The notes below the pieces were generated by a model. It had not been told where the DNA came from and searched no databases. It worked only from the letters and a program-made list of their open reading frames with translations. This document shows positions 33,947 to 44,300 of a DNA stretch of 64,000 bases, one piece after another. The position numbers and the translations under genes were made by a program. The DNA is from Brumimicrobium sp033722555 (GTDB lineage Bacteria > Bacteroidota > Bacteroidia > Flavobacteriales_D > Crocinitomicaceae): NCBI GenBank assembly GCA_033722555.1, contig JAWVYS010000009.1, positions 17,852 to 81,851 of the forward strand. Reading direction: 5' to 3'. Positions within the stretch are counted from its first letter, which is position 1, and each line of letters begins with the position of its first letter.

Positions 33947-33949
33947 AAT

Positions 33950-35836
33950 TTAAATTTCGACACCTATGACACAAATATCGTCCACCTGATCCTGATCACC
34001 CTTCCATTCTTTAAAAGCATTCCATATTTTCAAGCGTTGTTCTTCCGGGGGCAGGTCCTTGATTTCCAAAATTAGTTTTCTGAGTCGTGAAGGCTTAAAT
34101 TTTTTATAATTCAACCCACCAAACTGATCCTGCAGCCCATCGGTGAAAATATAGATCTTATCCCCTTTCTGCAATTGAATCTCGTGGACTGAAAAGGGCT
34201 TATTGCCGGGATGGCTTCCCACAGGTTGTTTATCCGCTTTCAACTGCTTAACCTTCGATTCTCCGGAGGGGATCAGCCAAAGAGGGTTATTTGCACCGGA
34301 CCACCACAAAATATTCGTCTTAACATTTAGGACGCACAACGAAATGTCCATTCCATCCTTCACATCCTCTTCGCTTTTTGAAAACTCCTCCAAAACAAGT
34401 TCTCTTGTTTTATCAAGAATATCATTCGGTTGTATCAACCCAAATTCTTTTACGCTTCGGTTTAGAGCATTGTGACACATTACACTTACCATTGCTCCGG
34501 GAACTCCATGCCCAGTGCAATCCGCAGCTGCAAACATTATAAAGTCGCCCTTGCTTTCCATCCAATAAAAATCACCTGCGACTATATCCTTCGGTAAATA
34601 AAGGACGAATGAACTGTCAAGATACGATTTCACCAGTTTATCCGAGGGAAGAATAGCCGTTTGTATCCGTTTGGCATAATTAATAGAGTCAAGTATTTCT
34701 TTATTCTTCGAAGCGATGAGTTTGTTTTGCGCCGTTATTTCTGCATTTTTCTGTCTGAGTTGCTTCTGATTCCTAATCTGTTTATTGTGGCTTCTCATCA
34801 CAAGAAAAGCGAGTAAAAGTATACCAGCAAATCCACCGCCCAGCAAGCGTTGAGACTGTTTCAGCTCTGCTAAAAAATCATTTTCAGGAAGAGCGGCAAA
34901 GATCATGAAAGACTGCTCGTCATTAAGTTCAAAAGATTCACAGATGCCCCACCAGTTTTCACCCTCAGATGCAAAAACAAAAGGCTCTCCAATCTCCTCA
35001 TGATTTAAGACCTCTAAGAGTTCTTTCTGTCTGACACTGTCCGCAATACCCAGGTTTTCCAAATCATGATCTGCTTCTCTGGGCATTCCAATCACAAATT
35101 GCCTGTCGCCTGTAGTGATCATTATCTCACCGTTTTTTGTAGGTCTGATTCCGCTTGTAAAATCAGAAATATACTCAAGCGTGAGGTCGTAAGCCAGAAC
35201 AACATGTCTGTCTGGATTAAATGGATCTATCCATGATGAAGAAACCGTAATACCCATTTTCTGATTGGTATTAAACAGATAAGGTGATGTCCAGTAAAGT
35301 TTATTCAATTCTTTATCGGCACCCTGAAACCATGGACGTGATCGTGGATCATGCCGGGCTTTCGAGACCCATGATGAATCAACCTGAACCTTGTTTTCCT
35401 CATTAATTTTATATGCCGTCCAGAACTCTTCAAATCCTGTTTTCTCAATATGCACTTCGCGGGTTAACCATTCATTTGAATTTTCCTCAATCAGGATATC
35501 GTGTTCAAACCCTTCACTGGTCGCTATTCCCAAAGAAGATATCTGTGAATAATTCTGAATTACAGGGACAAAAAGCTTGTGATAATCGATAAGGGAGTAA
35601 TCATCGATAGATTTCATCTGAGCCTGAACAGAGGATGTCTTAAGCTGATTTTTTACCGGGTTAAAAAAATCTTCCAGTTCGTGCTTCGTTTGGTCAACTG
35701 CCTTTTCAACAAGTTCTCTTGCAACGTTGTGCTTCGTTAATGACAACTCATAGAGAATAAATCCCATAATCAGTGCTGACAATATCAAAGTCACCAAAGC
35801 AATGTGTTTTAGAACCTTATCGATGTGGGGTTTCAT
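33950..35836 (-). CDS. Membrane sensor with PP2C/SpoIIE serine phosphatase domain
   Basis: A 628-residue signalling protein. Membrane helix 1 at about 12-30; an extracytoplasmic Cache-like sensor (about 35-330) with SRPWFQGADK and GEIMITTGDRQF; membrane helix 2 at about 333-346 (GGGFAGILLLAFLVM); a short coiled coil with NKEILDSINYAKRIQTAILPS (about 378-398); then the SpoIIE/PP2C domain (about 400-628) with GDFYWM, DCTGHGVPGAMVS and FTDGLQDQ, the metal-binding acidic residues. Such proteins dephosphorylate anti-anti-sigma-like partners in response to an external ligand. No STAS or anti-sigma gene is adjacent. Sensor ligand unknown. Confidence 0.9.
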   Translation of the reverse strand: MKPHIDKVLKHIALVTLILSALIMGFILYELSLTKHNVARELVEKAVDQTKHELEDFFNPVKNQLKTSSVQAQMKSIDDYSLIDYHKLFVPVIQNYSQISSLGIATSEGFEHDILIEENSNEWLTREVHIEKTGFEEFWTAYKINEENKVQVDSSWVSKARHDPRSRPWFQGADKELNKLYWTSPYLFNTNQKMGITVSSSWIDPFNPDRHVVLAYDLTLEYISDFTSGIRPTKNGEIMITTGDRQFVIGMPREADHDLENLGIADSVRQKELLEVLNHEEIGEPFVFASEGENWWGICESFELNDEQSFMIFAALPENDFLAELKQSQRLLGGGFAGILLLAFLVMRSHNKQIRNQKQLRQKNAEITAQNKLIASKNKEILDSINYAKRIQTAILPSDKLVKSYLDSSFVLYLPKDIVAGDFYWMESKGDFIMFAAADCTGHGVPGAMVSVMCHNALNRSVKEFGLIQPNDILDKTRELVLEEFSKSEEDVKDGMDISLCVLNVKTNILWWSGANNPLWLIPSGESKVKQLKADKQPVGSHPGNKPFSVHEIQLQKGDKIYIFTDGLQDQFGGLNYKKFKPSRLRKLILEIKDLPPEEQRLKIWNAFKEWKGDQDQVDDICVIGVEI

Positions 35837-35911
35837 GAGTAAAAAATTACACGTAAATGTAATGAATGTCTTTAAATTCTCTTCGGTTCAGTCCATTAAA
35901 TTCTAAAACCA

Positions 35912-36094
35912 TTATTCATTCACATTGTTAGGAAGTTCAATTCCTAAATTCATCATGATTTGGCACTTCAGTTGTCTGTTGTCAATCTTTTTTAGAAAAT
36001 TGCCGCGAAGAAAAATAGACATACTCCAATCATTCTTGTGGAAATAATCGGGTGCTGCGAACAATTCCTTGTTATCTTTGCTGTAATCGAATGT
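35912..36094 (-). pseudogene. Coding-like 3' fragment antisense to the hemH leader
   Basis: A 61-codon open stretch on the minus strand, without a usable start, ends at a TAA at 35912-35914. It reads like protein: FDYSKDNKELFAAPDYFH, NDWSMSIFLRGNFLKK and MMNLGIELPNNVNE. It ends abruptly upstream at the hemH start codon. I do not recognise a family. It may be the tail of a lost gene or a chance open frame. Confidence 0.3.
36073..36080 (+). promoter_or_regulatory. Possible -7 box of hemH
   Basis: TATCTTTG matches TAnnTTTG and ends 15 bases before the hemH ATG. No -33 TTTG is seen at the right spacing, and the box lies inside the coding-like antisense fragment, so it may be coincidental. Confidence 0.35.
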
Positions 36095-36095
36095 T

Positions 36096-37109
36096 ATGAA
36101 AAAAACAGGTGTTTTATTAATTCAGCTCGGTACTCCTGATAGTCCTAAGGTAAATGATGTAAGAAGATATCTTACGGAATTTTTGAATGACCCGCGGGTA
36201 ATTGATCTTCCATGGCTGGGAAGAAAATTGCTTGTAAACGGAGTGATAGTCCCTTTTCGCGCACCGAAATCAGCAAAAGTTTATAAGGAGTTGTGGGAAA
36301 TGAGTGAGGGTGTTTCTCCCCTGCTTACTTACACGGAAAGTACAGCCAGACTACTCCAACAACGATTTGAGGACAAAAATATCCGGGTCCACATGGCTAT
36401 GCGCTATCAGAATCCTTCCATGGACAAGGTTCTTGAACAGATGCGAAAAGAAAATTACAGTAAAATAATCATTTTACCTCTTTTCCCCCAATACGCGAGT
36501 GCTTCCGGAGGTTCAGCCATAGAAAAAGCCATGAATATCATTCGTAAATGGTGGGTGATTCCCGAAGTGAGTATTGTATCGGAATTCCATGACCATCCGA
36601 GTTATATAGATGCCATTGTCGCTCGTGCTCAGGAATTTGACATCCCTCGTTACGACAAAATATTGTTTTCTTATCACGGTCTACCGGATAGACATGTGGA
36701 TAAAGTATATGACGACGGTCTCTGTGAAGACCAGCCTTGCGAAACAGAGATCAACGAAAAAAATAAGTTCTGCTACAAGGCGCAGTGTTATTCTACAACT
36801 CGTCTGATCGCTGAGAAGCTGAATATTAAAGATTATACTGTTGCTTTTCAATCAAGGCTGGATAAGAAGTGGCTCACTCCTTTTTCTGACAAGGTAATTG
36901 AGGAATGGGGAAAAGAAGGTGCAAAAAGAATTCTGGTATTCAGTCCGGCATTTGTTGCAGACTGTTTAGAGACACTCGTTGAGATAGGTGTTGAATATCA
37001 GGAAGATTTTGAAAAACTGGGAGGAGAAAAAGTTCAGCTCGTCCCCAGCACCAATGATCATCCGATATTCATTGACTGTCTTCAGGATCTGGTTGAAAGA
37101 CATCTTTGA
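36096..37109 (+). CDS. hemH: Ferrochelatase
   Basis: A 337-residue ferrochelatase inserting iron into protoporphyrin. Hallmarks: GVLLIQLGTPDSPKVNDVRRY, FLNDPRVIDLPW, LPLFPQYASASGGS, SYHGLPDRH with catalytic His194, and PAFVADCLETLVEIG with the conserved Glu. A cysteine-rich stretch (CEDQPCETEINEKNKFCYKAQC, about 211-232) could bind a metal, but this part also occurs in cluster-free bacterial enzymes. Length is typical. It starts at the ATG at 36096. The SDR gene follows after 52 bases. Confidence 0.97.
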   Translation: MKKTGVLLIQLGTPDSPKVNDVRRYLTEFLNDPRVIDLPWLGRKLLVNGVIVPFRAPKSAKVYKELWEMSEGVSPLLTYTESTARLLQQRFEDKNIRVHMAMRYQNPSMDKVLEQMRKENYSKIIILPLFPQYASASGGSAIEKAMNIIRKWWVIPEVSIVSEFHDHPSYIDAIVARAQEFDIPRYDKILFSYHGLPDRHVDKVYDDGLCEDQPCETEINEKNKFCYKAQCYSTTRLIAEKLNIKDYTVAFQSRLDKKWLTPFSDKVIEEWGKEGAKRILVFSPAFVADCLETLVEIGVEYQEDFEKLGGEKVQLVPSTNDHPIFIDCLQDLVERHL

Positions 37110-37161
37110 TTCAGTCTCCCAACGCTGTTTAGGAGTTGCGGTTTTTGGCTAAATTTGTATC

Positions 37162-37956
37162 ATGGAAATTTTCAGGAATAAAGTAATCTGGATCACCGGA
37201 GCTTCCTCAGGAATAGGTGAAGAGTTGGCCATACAGTTATCAAGGCATGGAGCTTTGATCATATTGTCATCCAGGGATGAAAAACAACTTGAAATAGTTA
37301 AGAACAAGATTACCGATCCGGAAAAGCACCTTATTCTTCCGCTGAACCTGGCTGATAGCAGCAATTTTTCCGATCTTGCACAGGAAGTGATTTCAAAATA
37401 CGGGCGTATAGATTTTCTGTTTAACAGTGGAGGAATTTCTCAACGTTCCGAGGCTTCAGAAACTTCGCTGGAAGTTGACCGTCAGATCATGGAAGTTAAT
37501 TATTTTGGAAATATAGCTTTAACGAAGGCTGTTTTACCTTATATGCAAAAGCAAAAGTCAGGACATATCGTTGTCACCTCAAGCATTGCCGGGAAATTTG
37601 GATTCTATTTACGATCAGCATATAGCGCGTCCAAGCATGCCCTTCATGGTTTCTATGAAAGCCTTTTACTGGAAGAATCAAAAAACAATATCCATGTAAC
37701 TATTGTATGTCCCGGAAAGATAAACACAGAAATTTCCACGCATGCCTTAACGAAAGACGGATCTCCTCACGGCCAAATGGATCACAATCAAGCTACGGGT
37801 ATGTCTGTACAGGAATGCGTTTCACAAATGCTGAAAGCGGTAGAAAAAAATAAAAAAGAGGTTTTAATCGGAAACAAGGAAATCAAAGCGGTGACCTTAA
37901 AGCGATTTTTTCCGGGATTATTCTGGAAAGTGATCAGAAAACAAAAGGCTGTTTAG
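37162..37956 (+). CDS. SDR family oxidoreductase
   Basis: A 264-residue classical short-chain dehydrogenase. The cofactor motif TGASSGIG is at 12-19, the NSGG variant of NNAG at 88-91, Ser141 and the catalytic YSASK at 154-158. The C-terminal third, with a conserved CPGKINTEIS and basic end, resembles DHRS7-like proteins; substrate unknown. Start at ATG 37162 gives the usual N-terminus. Convergent with the basic lipoprotein gene 21 bases downstream. Confidence 0.9.
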   Translation: MEIFRNKVIWITGASSGIGEELAIQLSRHGALIILSSRDEKQLEIVKNKITDPEKHLILPLNLADSSNFSDLAQEVISKYGRIDFLFNSGGISQRSEASETSLEVDRQIMEVNYFGNIALTKAVLPYMQKQKSGHIVVTSSIAGKFGFYLRSAYSASKHALHGFYESLLLEESKNNIHVTIVCPGKINTEISTHALTKDGSPHGQMDHNQATGMSVQECVSQMLKAVEKNKKEVLIGNKEIKAVTLKRFFPGLFWKVIRKQKAV

Positions 37957-37977
37957 GTAATACATTGTTGGAACAGT

Positions 37978-38259
37978 TCACCGTCTTCCGCTTTTTCGCG
38001 CTTCTTTCTTTCGCTGCCTACGGGTTTTTCGCACGCGTTTTTTAGCCGCCTTACTCTGCATTTTCCAAAATCGCTTTTCCGCCTCCTTTTTTGCTTTTTT
38101 GGCTTCCTTCTGAGCTTTTTTCTTCTCTTTAGCCCTTATTGCTTCAGCTTCTTCGACCGTACCCGGCGTAGCTGCCGGCCCGGAGGAACCGCATGAAGTA
38201 ATTAAGGTCATTTGACCAAAACACAATACAAGTCCTATGATTATCGTTTTTAAAGTCAT
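37978..38259 (-). CDS. Small, very basic lipoprotein
   Basis: A 93-residue protein with a lipoprotein signal ending LITSC (Cys23), then GSSGPAATPG and a strongly Lys/Arg/Glu/Ala-rich helix to the C-terminus (KKAQKEAKKAKKEAEKRFW, ending RRQRKKEARKSGRR). The mature part is highly cationic, which suggests binding to anionic lipid, LPS or peptidoglycan. I recognise no domain. It is divergent from the Rieske-like gene, sharing a 30-base intergenic gap. Confidence 0.7.
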   Translation of the reverse strand: MTLKTIIIGLVLCFGQMTLITSCGSSGPAATPGTVEEAEAIRAKEKKKAQKEAKKAKKEAEKRFWKMQSKAAKKRVRKTRRQRKKEARKSGRR

Positions 38260-38289
38260 AAATTCGCATTATAAACGAAAAAAGTCCTC

Positions 38290-38724
38290 ATGGCATTCAA
38301 AAAGTTTATAGCTCTTACAATATTACTATTCCTTTTCGGATGTAGCAAAAATAAACAGCATCCTGTACCCTATTTCACCTTTGACTCCAACATTAATTTA
38401 AACCTTCCTTCATACAGTGCTTTGCAAGGTGTAGGTGGCTGGGCATATGTTGACGGATTGGGATCGAAGGGTGTAGTTGTTTATCGACAAAGCATCAACG
38501 AATTTGTTGCTTTTGACCGTCATTCACCTGCGGCTGAAGGTTTCGACTGTGAGACCGGACTTGTAACCGATCCGGATAATTTTTTGATCCTGAATGACCC
38601 ATGTTCAAACGCACGATTTTCATTGTACGACGGATCCTTGATAGACGGTGACTCAGAATGGGGACTTCGCTCCTACCTTACGAGTTACAACGGAAGTGAA
38701 ACACTTCGAATTTATAATCCGTAA
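38290..38724 (+). CDS. Lipoprotein with a ligand-less Rieske-like fold
   Basis: A 144-residue lipoprotein (signal ending FLFGC, Cys18). The mature part follows the Rieske pattern seen in small Bacteroidota Rieske-like lipoproteins: VGGWAYVDG, GVVVYRQSINEFVAFDRH, then DPCSNARFSLYDGSLIDG and LRIYN at the end. In true Rieske proteins the two CxH/CxxH pairs hold a [2Fe-2S] cluster; here the first is DRH without a Cys two before it and the second is CSNA. At most one Cys and one His remain, so no classical cluster can form. Function unknown. The ATG at 38290 begins the signal peptide. Confidence 0.72.
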   Translation: MAFKKFIALTILLFLFGCSKNKQHPVPYFTFDSNINLNLPSYSALQGVGGWAYVDGLGSKGVVVYRQSINEFVAFDRHSPAAEGFDCETGLVTDPDNFLILNDPCSNARFSLYDGSLIDGDSEWGLRSYLTSYNGSETLRIYNP

Positions 38725-38797
38725 GAATAGTATGGTTTCACTTTTTTTATCATTTTTGGTGCGATATTAGCGGATAATTTTTCTTAAATTAAGTGTC

Positions 38798-39832
38798 ATG
38801 AAAAGGATATGCGGATTATTCATATTGTTGTTTCTGAGTTTGAGCCTGTTGGGCCAAACCGAACATGTTCTTTTTATCGGAAACAGTTTTACGCTGAATC
38901 ATCAGATGCCGAAAAAACTTGCCCAAATTGCTCAGAATGAAGGCAAGACTATGTTTGTTGATCAAGCGACAAAAGGTGGAATGGACTGGCAATACCACGC
39001 AACAAACCCGGTAACGTATCAAAAAATCAAAGCTGAACCCTGGACGTATGTGGTGTTACAGGGAAAAAGTTATGAACCACTGCTCGACTCAGCCACTGTC
39101 GAAAGTACGACCAAGAAATACGGTAAAATGATTATCGATTCTATTCGTTTCTATGCACCGAATGCGAAAATCATGCTCTTTATGACATGGGGCTATAAGG
39201 ATGGTATTTTCCTGAAAGAAAATCAGGAATTCATCAACTATACTGAAATGCAAAATCGTTTAAAAAAGAAATATTTGAATTTTGCGGATGAGTTTAATGT
39301 AGCCGTAACCCCGGTAGGAGAAATCTGGCAACAGTTTTACAAAGAGAACCCTGGAATTAATTTATACGATAAGGACAATTATCATCAAAGTGTTGTAGGA
39401 TCATTTCTTGTAGCGTCGAGTTTTTATACGATGATATATCAAAAACCAATCATGAATTTTAAAAATCTGCCATACACAATTTCCGAAATGGAAGCCCGTA
39501 AAGTGGCAGAAAAAGCCCGGGATGTGATTACAAATCCGAAATATGACTGGAGAACAAATAATTGGGAGAAAGAATTACCTGATAATTTTGCTTTATTCGA
39601 CTATAAAATAAAGAAAGACAGCCTCTATCTCAACTCCACCGTTCCGGAGGAGTACGATGTAAAGTGGAAAATCGACGGTAAAACTGTCAGTAAAGATCCG
39701 AAAGTTGCCATTCCCCTAACAACCAATGAAGAGTTTGAAGTTCAGATCATTGTGAAAGAAGGAATTCTGAGAAACAGGAAAAAGGAAGACGCGCTGTATC
39801 AGATCCAGCGTCAACTGGTTCCTAATGAATAA
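38798..39832 (+). CDS. Secreted SGNH/GDSL-type hydrolase
   Basis: A 344-residue protein with signal peptide (about 1-20, ending LLGQ). VLFIGNSFTLNHQMP holds block I with nucleophile Ser30; WTYVVLQGKSYEP is block III-like; the Asp-x-x-His dyad is at D193 and H196 (DKDNYHQSVVGSFLVA). This is the SGNH hydrolase fold, near DUF4886-type esterases. The C-terminal about 70 residues (PDNFALFDYKIKKDSLYL) form an extra beta domain. Probable periplasmic esterase; substrate unknown. Confidence 0.83.
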   Translation: MKRICGLFILLFLSLSLLGQTEHVLFIGNSFTLNHQMPKKLAQIAQNEGKTMFVDQATKGGMDWQYHATNPVTYQKIKAEPWTYVVLQGKSYEPLLDSATVESTTKKYGKMIIDSIRFYAPNAKIMLFMTWGYKDGIFLKENQEFINYTEMQNRLKKKYLNFADEFNVAVTPVGEIWQQFYKENPGINLYDKDNYHQSVVGSFLVASSFYTMIYQKPIMNFKNLPYTISEMEARKVAEKARDVITNPKYDWRTNNWEKELPDNFALFDYKIKKDSLYLNSTVPEEYDVKWKIDGKTVSKDPKVAIPLTTNEEFEVQIIVKEGILRNRKKEDALYQIQRQLVPNE

Positions 39833-39838
39833 TACTTG

Positions 39839-41275
39839 TTACATTTTTATGTAATCGGTACTGAAGAACTCACCTTCTGATCCTCCCCATTCTACGGCGG
39901 TGAAGCCTTTTCTTTTCGGTGAAGACTGCAGTGTCTGTTCTTCCAGATAAATTGGATTATCCAGCCCCTGGAACAACATCATGACTCTTATTACCTGATC
40001 CGGTTTAGGCGAAATCATCAGCTTTGAAATAGCTTCGTATTCCTCCTGAGCAAAATATATGGCACTGTATTCGGACTGTTGTAATTTGGGGAGCCAATAA
40101 ATGATAAACTCATTCTTTTCCCGCGCATTAAGTCCGAGTATTTCCAGCTTTTCTTCGAGAAAATCAGCAACTTCCGTTCTGTGAATCACAAAGCCTTCCT
40201 TCAGGTTTTGTGCGATCGCCTTTCCCTCAGTTTCCCAGAACAAACAGTAATATTGCTTTCCTGAATCGTCAAATAAATCACCATTCGGAGTGGCAGTAAC
40301 ATTCCAGCCTTGATTATAGGCAGGGTAATCAAAAATCATTTGATGATCCTCAAATTCAAGGCTGACAGCCACATTGAGCGTATCCTCCGGGTAGAGATAA
40401 AGCACAGGTTTTTCTGCCATGAAGTCTCTGAAACCGGCCGAAGTTATTTGATGTGTGAGGCCCAATCTAAAGTACAAGAATTCATTCCGTACCCGTTGTG
40501 GTCTTCCGGGGTAATAATTGGAGGTGATATAAAAATCATCATCCTTTGGATAATAGTTGTCGTCCGTTAAATTTCCGTGTAAACTACTCATATAATCCCT
40601 ACGACGGAAATCATTGATTGTTTGTAACTGATATCCGGCAGTAAAAGTCAAAGAACTGCTGTGGTTAAATTGCCAGCGAATCCCCAAACTTAAATCTCCG
40701 GTCAGTACGAGGTCGTTTTCGCTAAACCTCGGCCCACAAACCATTGAATCAATAGCGTCTATCTCCCAGTCGAATTTATTTCTCATTCGGTAATGACCTA
40801 CCCCAAGATCGACTCTCCCGAAAAAATGGAAATTTCTATAGTTGTAGAAACTGTAATCGGCAAAGATGGAATAATTCAAATATCTCGCTGTTTTCTTAAA
40901 CTTCCAGTCTATATCTGGCACATAAGCGAGTGAATAGTCGGCAGTTCTAACCTCTTTTTGCTTACCGCTAAAAATGGTTTGCCAACGAAACGAACCTCCG
41001 AGCATCAATGGCCTTTCCTCATTAAAATTATAGGCAACCTCGAAAAATCCTCCCATTCGGGGTGTATACCACTCGCTCAACAATGTCTGCTGAACCAGAC
41101 CTTCCTCAGAGTTTCTCCATTTTTGGAAAAGGATATTCTCGGTTGGAACCGCTGAATATAAACCTCCCGAAAAATGTGTTCCTCTCGGGATGAAATAATA
41201 ATTACCGGATTGTGCCTGAACGCTAACGCAGGTAGTAAAAATGACCGAAATACAAAATAAAATAGCTCTTTTCAT
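39839..41275 (-). CDS. Beta-barrel protein fused to a C-terminal KPVLYLYPE-type domain
   Basis: A 478-residue protein. Signal peptide about 1-21 (VSVQAQ). Residues about 25-280 alternate like an outer-membrane barrel (GGFFEVAYNFNEERPLMLGGSF, LVLTGDLSLGIRWQF, FLYFRLGLTHQI). From about 286 a different domain begins with KPVLYLYPEDTL, then DYPAYNQGWNVTATPNG, LFWETEG, EFIIYWLPKL, IRVMMLFQGLDNP and GFTAVEWGGSEGEF. I recall this domain as a stand-alone secreted protein in other bacteria; its function is not established. The barrel fusion would place it at the cell surface or periplasmic face. Convergent with the SGNH gene, six bases apart. Confidence 0.7.
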   Translation of the reverse strand: MKRAILFCISVIFTTCVSVQAQSGNYYFIPRGTHFSGGLYSAVPTENILFQKWRNSEEGLVQQTLLSEWYTPRMGGFFEVAYNFNEERPLMLGGSFRWQTIFSGKQKEVRTADYSLAYVPDIDWKFKKTARYLNYSIFADYSFYNYRNFHFFGRVDLGVGHYRMRNKFDWEIDAIDSMVCGPRFSENDLVLTGDLSLGIRWQFNHSSSLTFTAGYQLQTINDFRRRDYMSSLHGNLTDDNYYPKDDDFYITSNYYPGRPQRVRNEFLYFRLGLTHQITSAGFRDFMAEKPVLYLYPEDTLNVAVSLEFEDHQMIFDYPAYNQGWNVTATPNGDLFDDSGKQYYCLFWETEGKAIAQNLKEGFVIHRTEVADFLEEKLEILGLNAREKNEFIIYWLPKLQQSEYSAIYFAQEEYEAISKLMISPKPDQVIRVMMLFQGLDNPIYLEEQTLQSSPKRKGFTAVEWGGSEGEFFSTDYIKM

Positions 41276-41328
41276 AACTGTTTCGTTAAGGGTATTAACA
41301 CTTCTTTAACAAAACTTGTTCCGAAAAT

Positions 41329-44300
41329 TTATTTTACCTCCTGAAGGCTGTTTTCGGATGTGTAAAGTAAATATCCTCTTACCTCCTCGTAGCCCATATT
41401 TCGAACCGCCGAAACATAATTTCGCACCTGATTTTCATGCTTTCTTAAAGCTTTTCCCGTTTTAAAATCAATTACGGAAACTTCTCTTTCGCCTAAAATA
41501 ATTTTATCAGGTCTTAAGAAATTTTTCTCATCTAAAATGATATCCTGTTCGCTCAAAATTCGTTTTGAATTTTTAAGAAGAACTTTGTATTCGGGTATTT
41601 CAAGAATATTGCGGGCAAGTTTTTCAAGTTCATTTTCGAATCTCCTTTCAATCTGATCTTTTTTTATCATGTCCTTAAATACAGTATTCAATACCTCCGG
41701 TTTATCCACCTGAGATAACAACTTATGCAACTGATTTCCAAACCGCTGTTCATCACTCAAATCTTCTTCTTCCATGGCATCCGAATCTTTCATCGACATT
41801 TCGGGAAACCACAGAAAATCAGAAATATCAACCGGATCGAAATTATTATCGATCGTTTTATCGGCGGAGGAAATCTTTGTTTCGGAGCCCATGCTGAACA
41901 ACTCTTCACCCCCGTTAGCAGTTTCATTCATCGCATTCAAAGTCTTTGCGATCAACTGACTTAATTTCGAATAATCGTCAGAACCTTTTTTATTCTTTTC
42001 GACGAGTCCGTAAATTCTATCTTCCGCTCGTGTGAAAGCAACATACAACAAATTGAGCTCATCGAGTAAAACCTGTTTGTATTCCTTATCACGTGCCTTT
42101 AACATGAAATCCGGAACATCCTTTTTAATCAGTTTGGAATAGATGAGTTCTCCCTGATCGGTTTTAATAAAGGACTCATTCTTTTCCGTTCCAATCGTCC
42201 AGTCTAACGTTGGAAGTATTACCACAGGGAATTCCAGTCCTTTTGATTTATGGACTGTCATAATTTGAATCGCCTCGTCATTTGCCGGCATTTGCACCGT
42301 TTCTGTTTGGGCTTTTGAATGCCAGTAATCCAAAAAGCCTCTCAGGTCCGGACCAAATTTAAGGTCATAATACTGGAGTATCTCCATAAAATGGTGCAAA
42401 TAGGGATTGGAAAGCTCGTTCAGGTTGAGAATTCTGACAAATTTCTGTCCGAGATCGTACATATTCTCGTAATCCATGAATAATGCTTCTTCGGACTGAA
42501 AAACATCTTTGACAAACTTTTCAAAATCGAGTTTACCTATTCGATCTCCCCAATAATTTCTTAGACCAATTAAAGGTTCTTCTTCACGCATTTGATAATA
42601 ACTGCTCGCAAATTTTGTTTGATTCGTTTCGTTTGCACTATTTTTTCTGAGTTCGAAATAATCGATAAAGAATTTCACTGTTTTATCCGACCCCACGGAC
42701 AAACTGTCTGCGCTAATCACCTTAAACTGCTCTTCCGCTCGTGTGAGTATTTTGGCACAATGATTTCCGTCGGATTTATTGCGTGTCAGAACACATAATT
42801 CACCGGGGAGGTAACCATCTCTGATACAGCTTCTTACTGAATTAAGCAAAAAGGCTTCTCGATCAGGAAGGGCCTCCTCTTTATTGGGGGCCTCAAAGAA
42901 TTCAAAATGAATAAATCCTCCCTCTGATCCTTTGGGTTTCTGAACAATATCTTTATAAAATTTATTGAAGGTGGCAGGAAGGAATTCCAGGCATTTTTTG
43001 AAGAACATGTTATTAAATTCAACAATGTTCTTTTTTGACCTATAATTTTCTTCGAGGGGAAGTTTTATCCCCATTTCGTTGAAATAATTTGAGGTAAACG
43101 CCAGTTGTGGATCTTCTTCAGGATTATAAATGTTGGGAAGTGCAACAAACTGATCAACTAATCCGTTTCTAAACCTGTAAATAGCCTGCTTGGGATCCCC
43201 AACAATCAGATTTTTATTACCTCCAGAAATCGAATCGTGAAGCAAAGGAATTAAATTCAGCCACTGTAATCGGCTTGTATCCTGAAACTCATCCAAGAGA
43301 TAATGCGAAAAACGCGTACCAAGTCTTTCATAAATATATGGCGCTGATTCTTTACTCAGCAAATCTGAAATTTTTCGGCTAAACTCATAAATACCTATCA
43401 CGTTATGCCTCTCCTTGAAACGATTCAGTTCATCCGCAATATATTTAAGTAAGGCAAGATTATAAAAATTTTTTCGTATCCGATTCAAAACATAAAACCT
43501 GTCAAAAGCCTCTTTTTCAAATGGAAAGAATCTCTCAATTTTATTGATCAATTCAGGATCAACATTGTGTTTTGCGTTGATGCTTTCACCACTTAAGAAT
43601 TTCAAGATTGTGTTCGTCGGAGGTTTATATTCTTCGAGTTTTTTGCCGTTCAATTCATTCAACCATCTGTAAATACCTGTGGTTTTCGATGGATAGTCCT
43701 CAGGAGAAGAATTCAGGGAAATGAAATAATTGTATAAATCCGTGGCTTGAGTATTATACTCCTGAACAAGTTTATTGATTTGTGCCCTTAATTCTTTAAT
43801 ACCATCAGGATTGCTGGGTTTTTGAATAAGTTCATCAATAAATTCTCTGTCTTTTTCCACAGTAAGATTTCTGGCAAATTCAATCAGGGAAGACCGAAAA
43901 TTCCATTTGGTACCCTCTTCGAGATTGGATTTTGCATAAGCGAGCGTTAACCTGGTTACTTCCTCCTCTCCTTGCTTTCCTATTTTGGAAAGCAATTCGT
44001 CCACCACTTGCTCCAGCAACTCCCTTTCATCCATAATTATCTCAAAATCATCCGAAAGGTCCAGATCCTTACTGAAAGTTCTGATGAGCCTTAAACTGAA
44101 TTTGTCGATGGTCATGACATGAAAATCCTCATAATTATGTAAAATCTGTGAAAGCACTCTCCTTGCGTTCTCACGGATTATGTTCTCAGGTAATTTTAAA
44201 TTCTCCCGGGTCTTTTCGAAAAGTCTGATCGCCTTCCGCCTTTCATTTTCTGTTTTTCTCTCCGGAAAGGCTATGAAATCAAGGGCTTCAATTATTCTCG

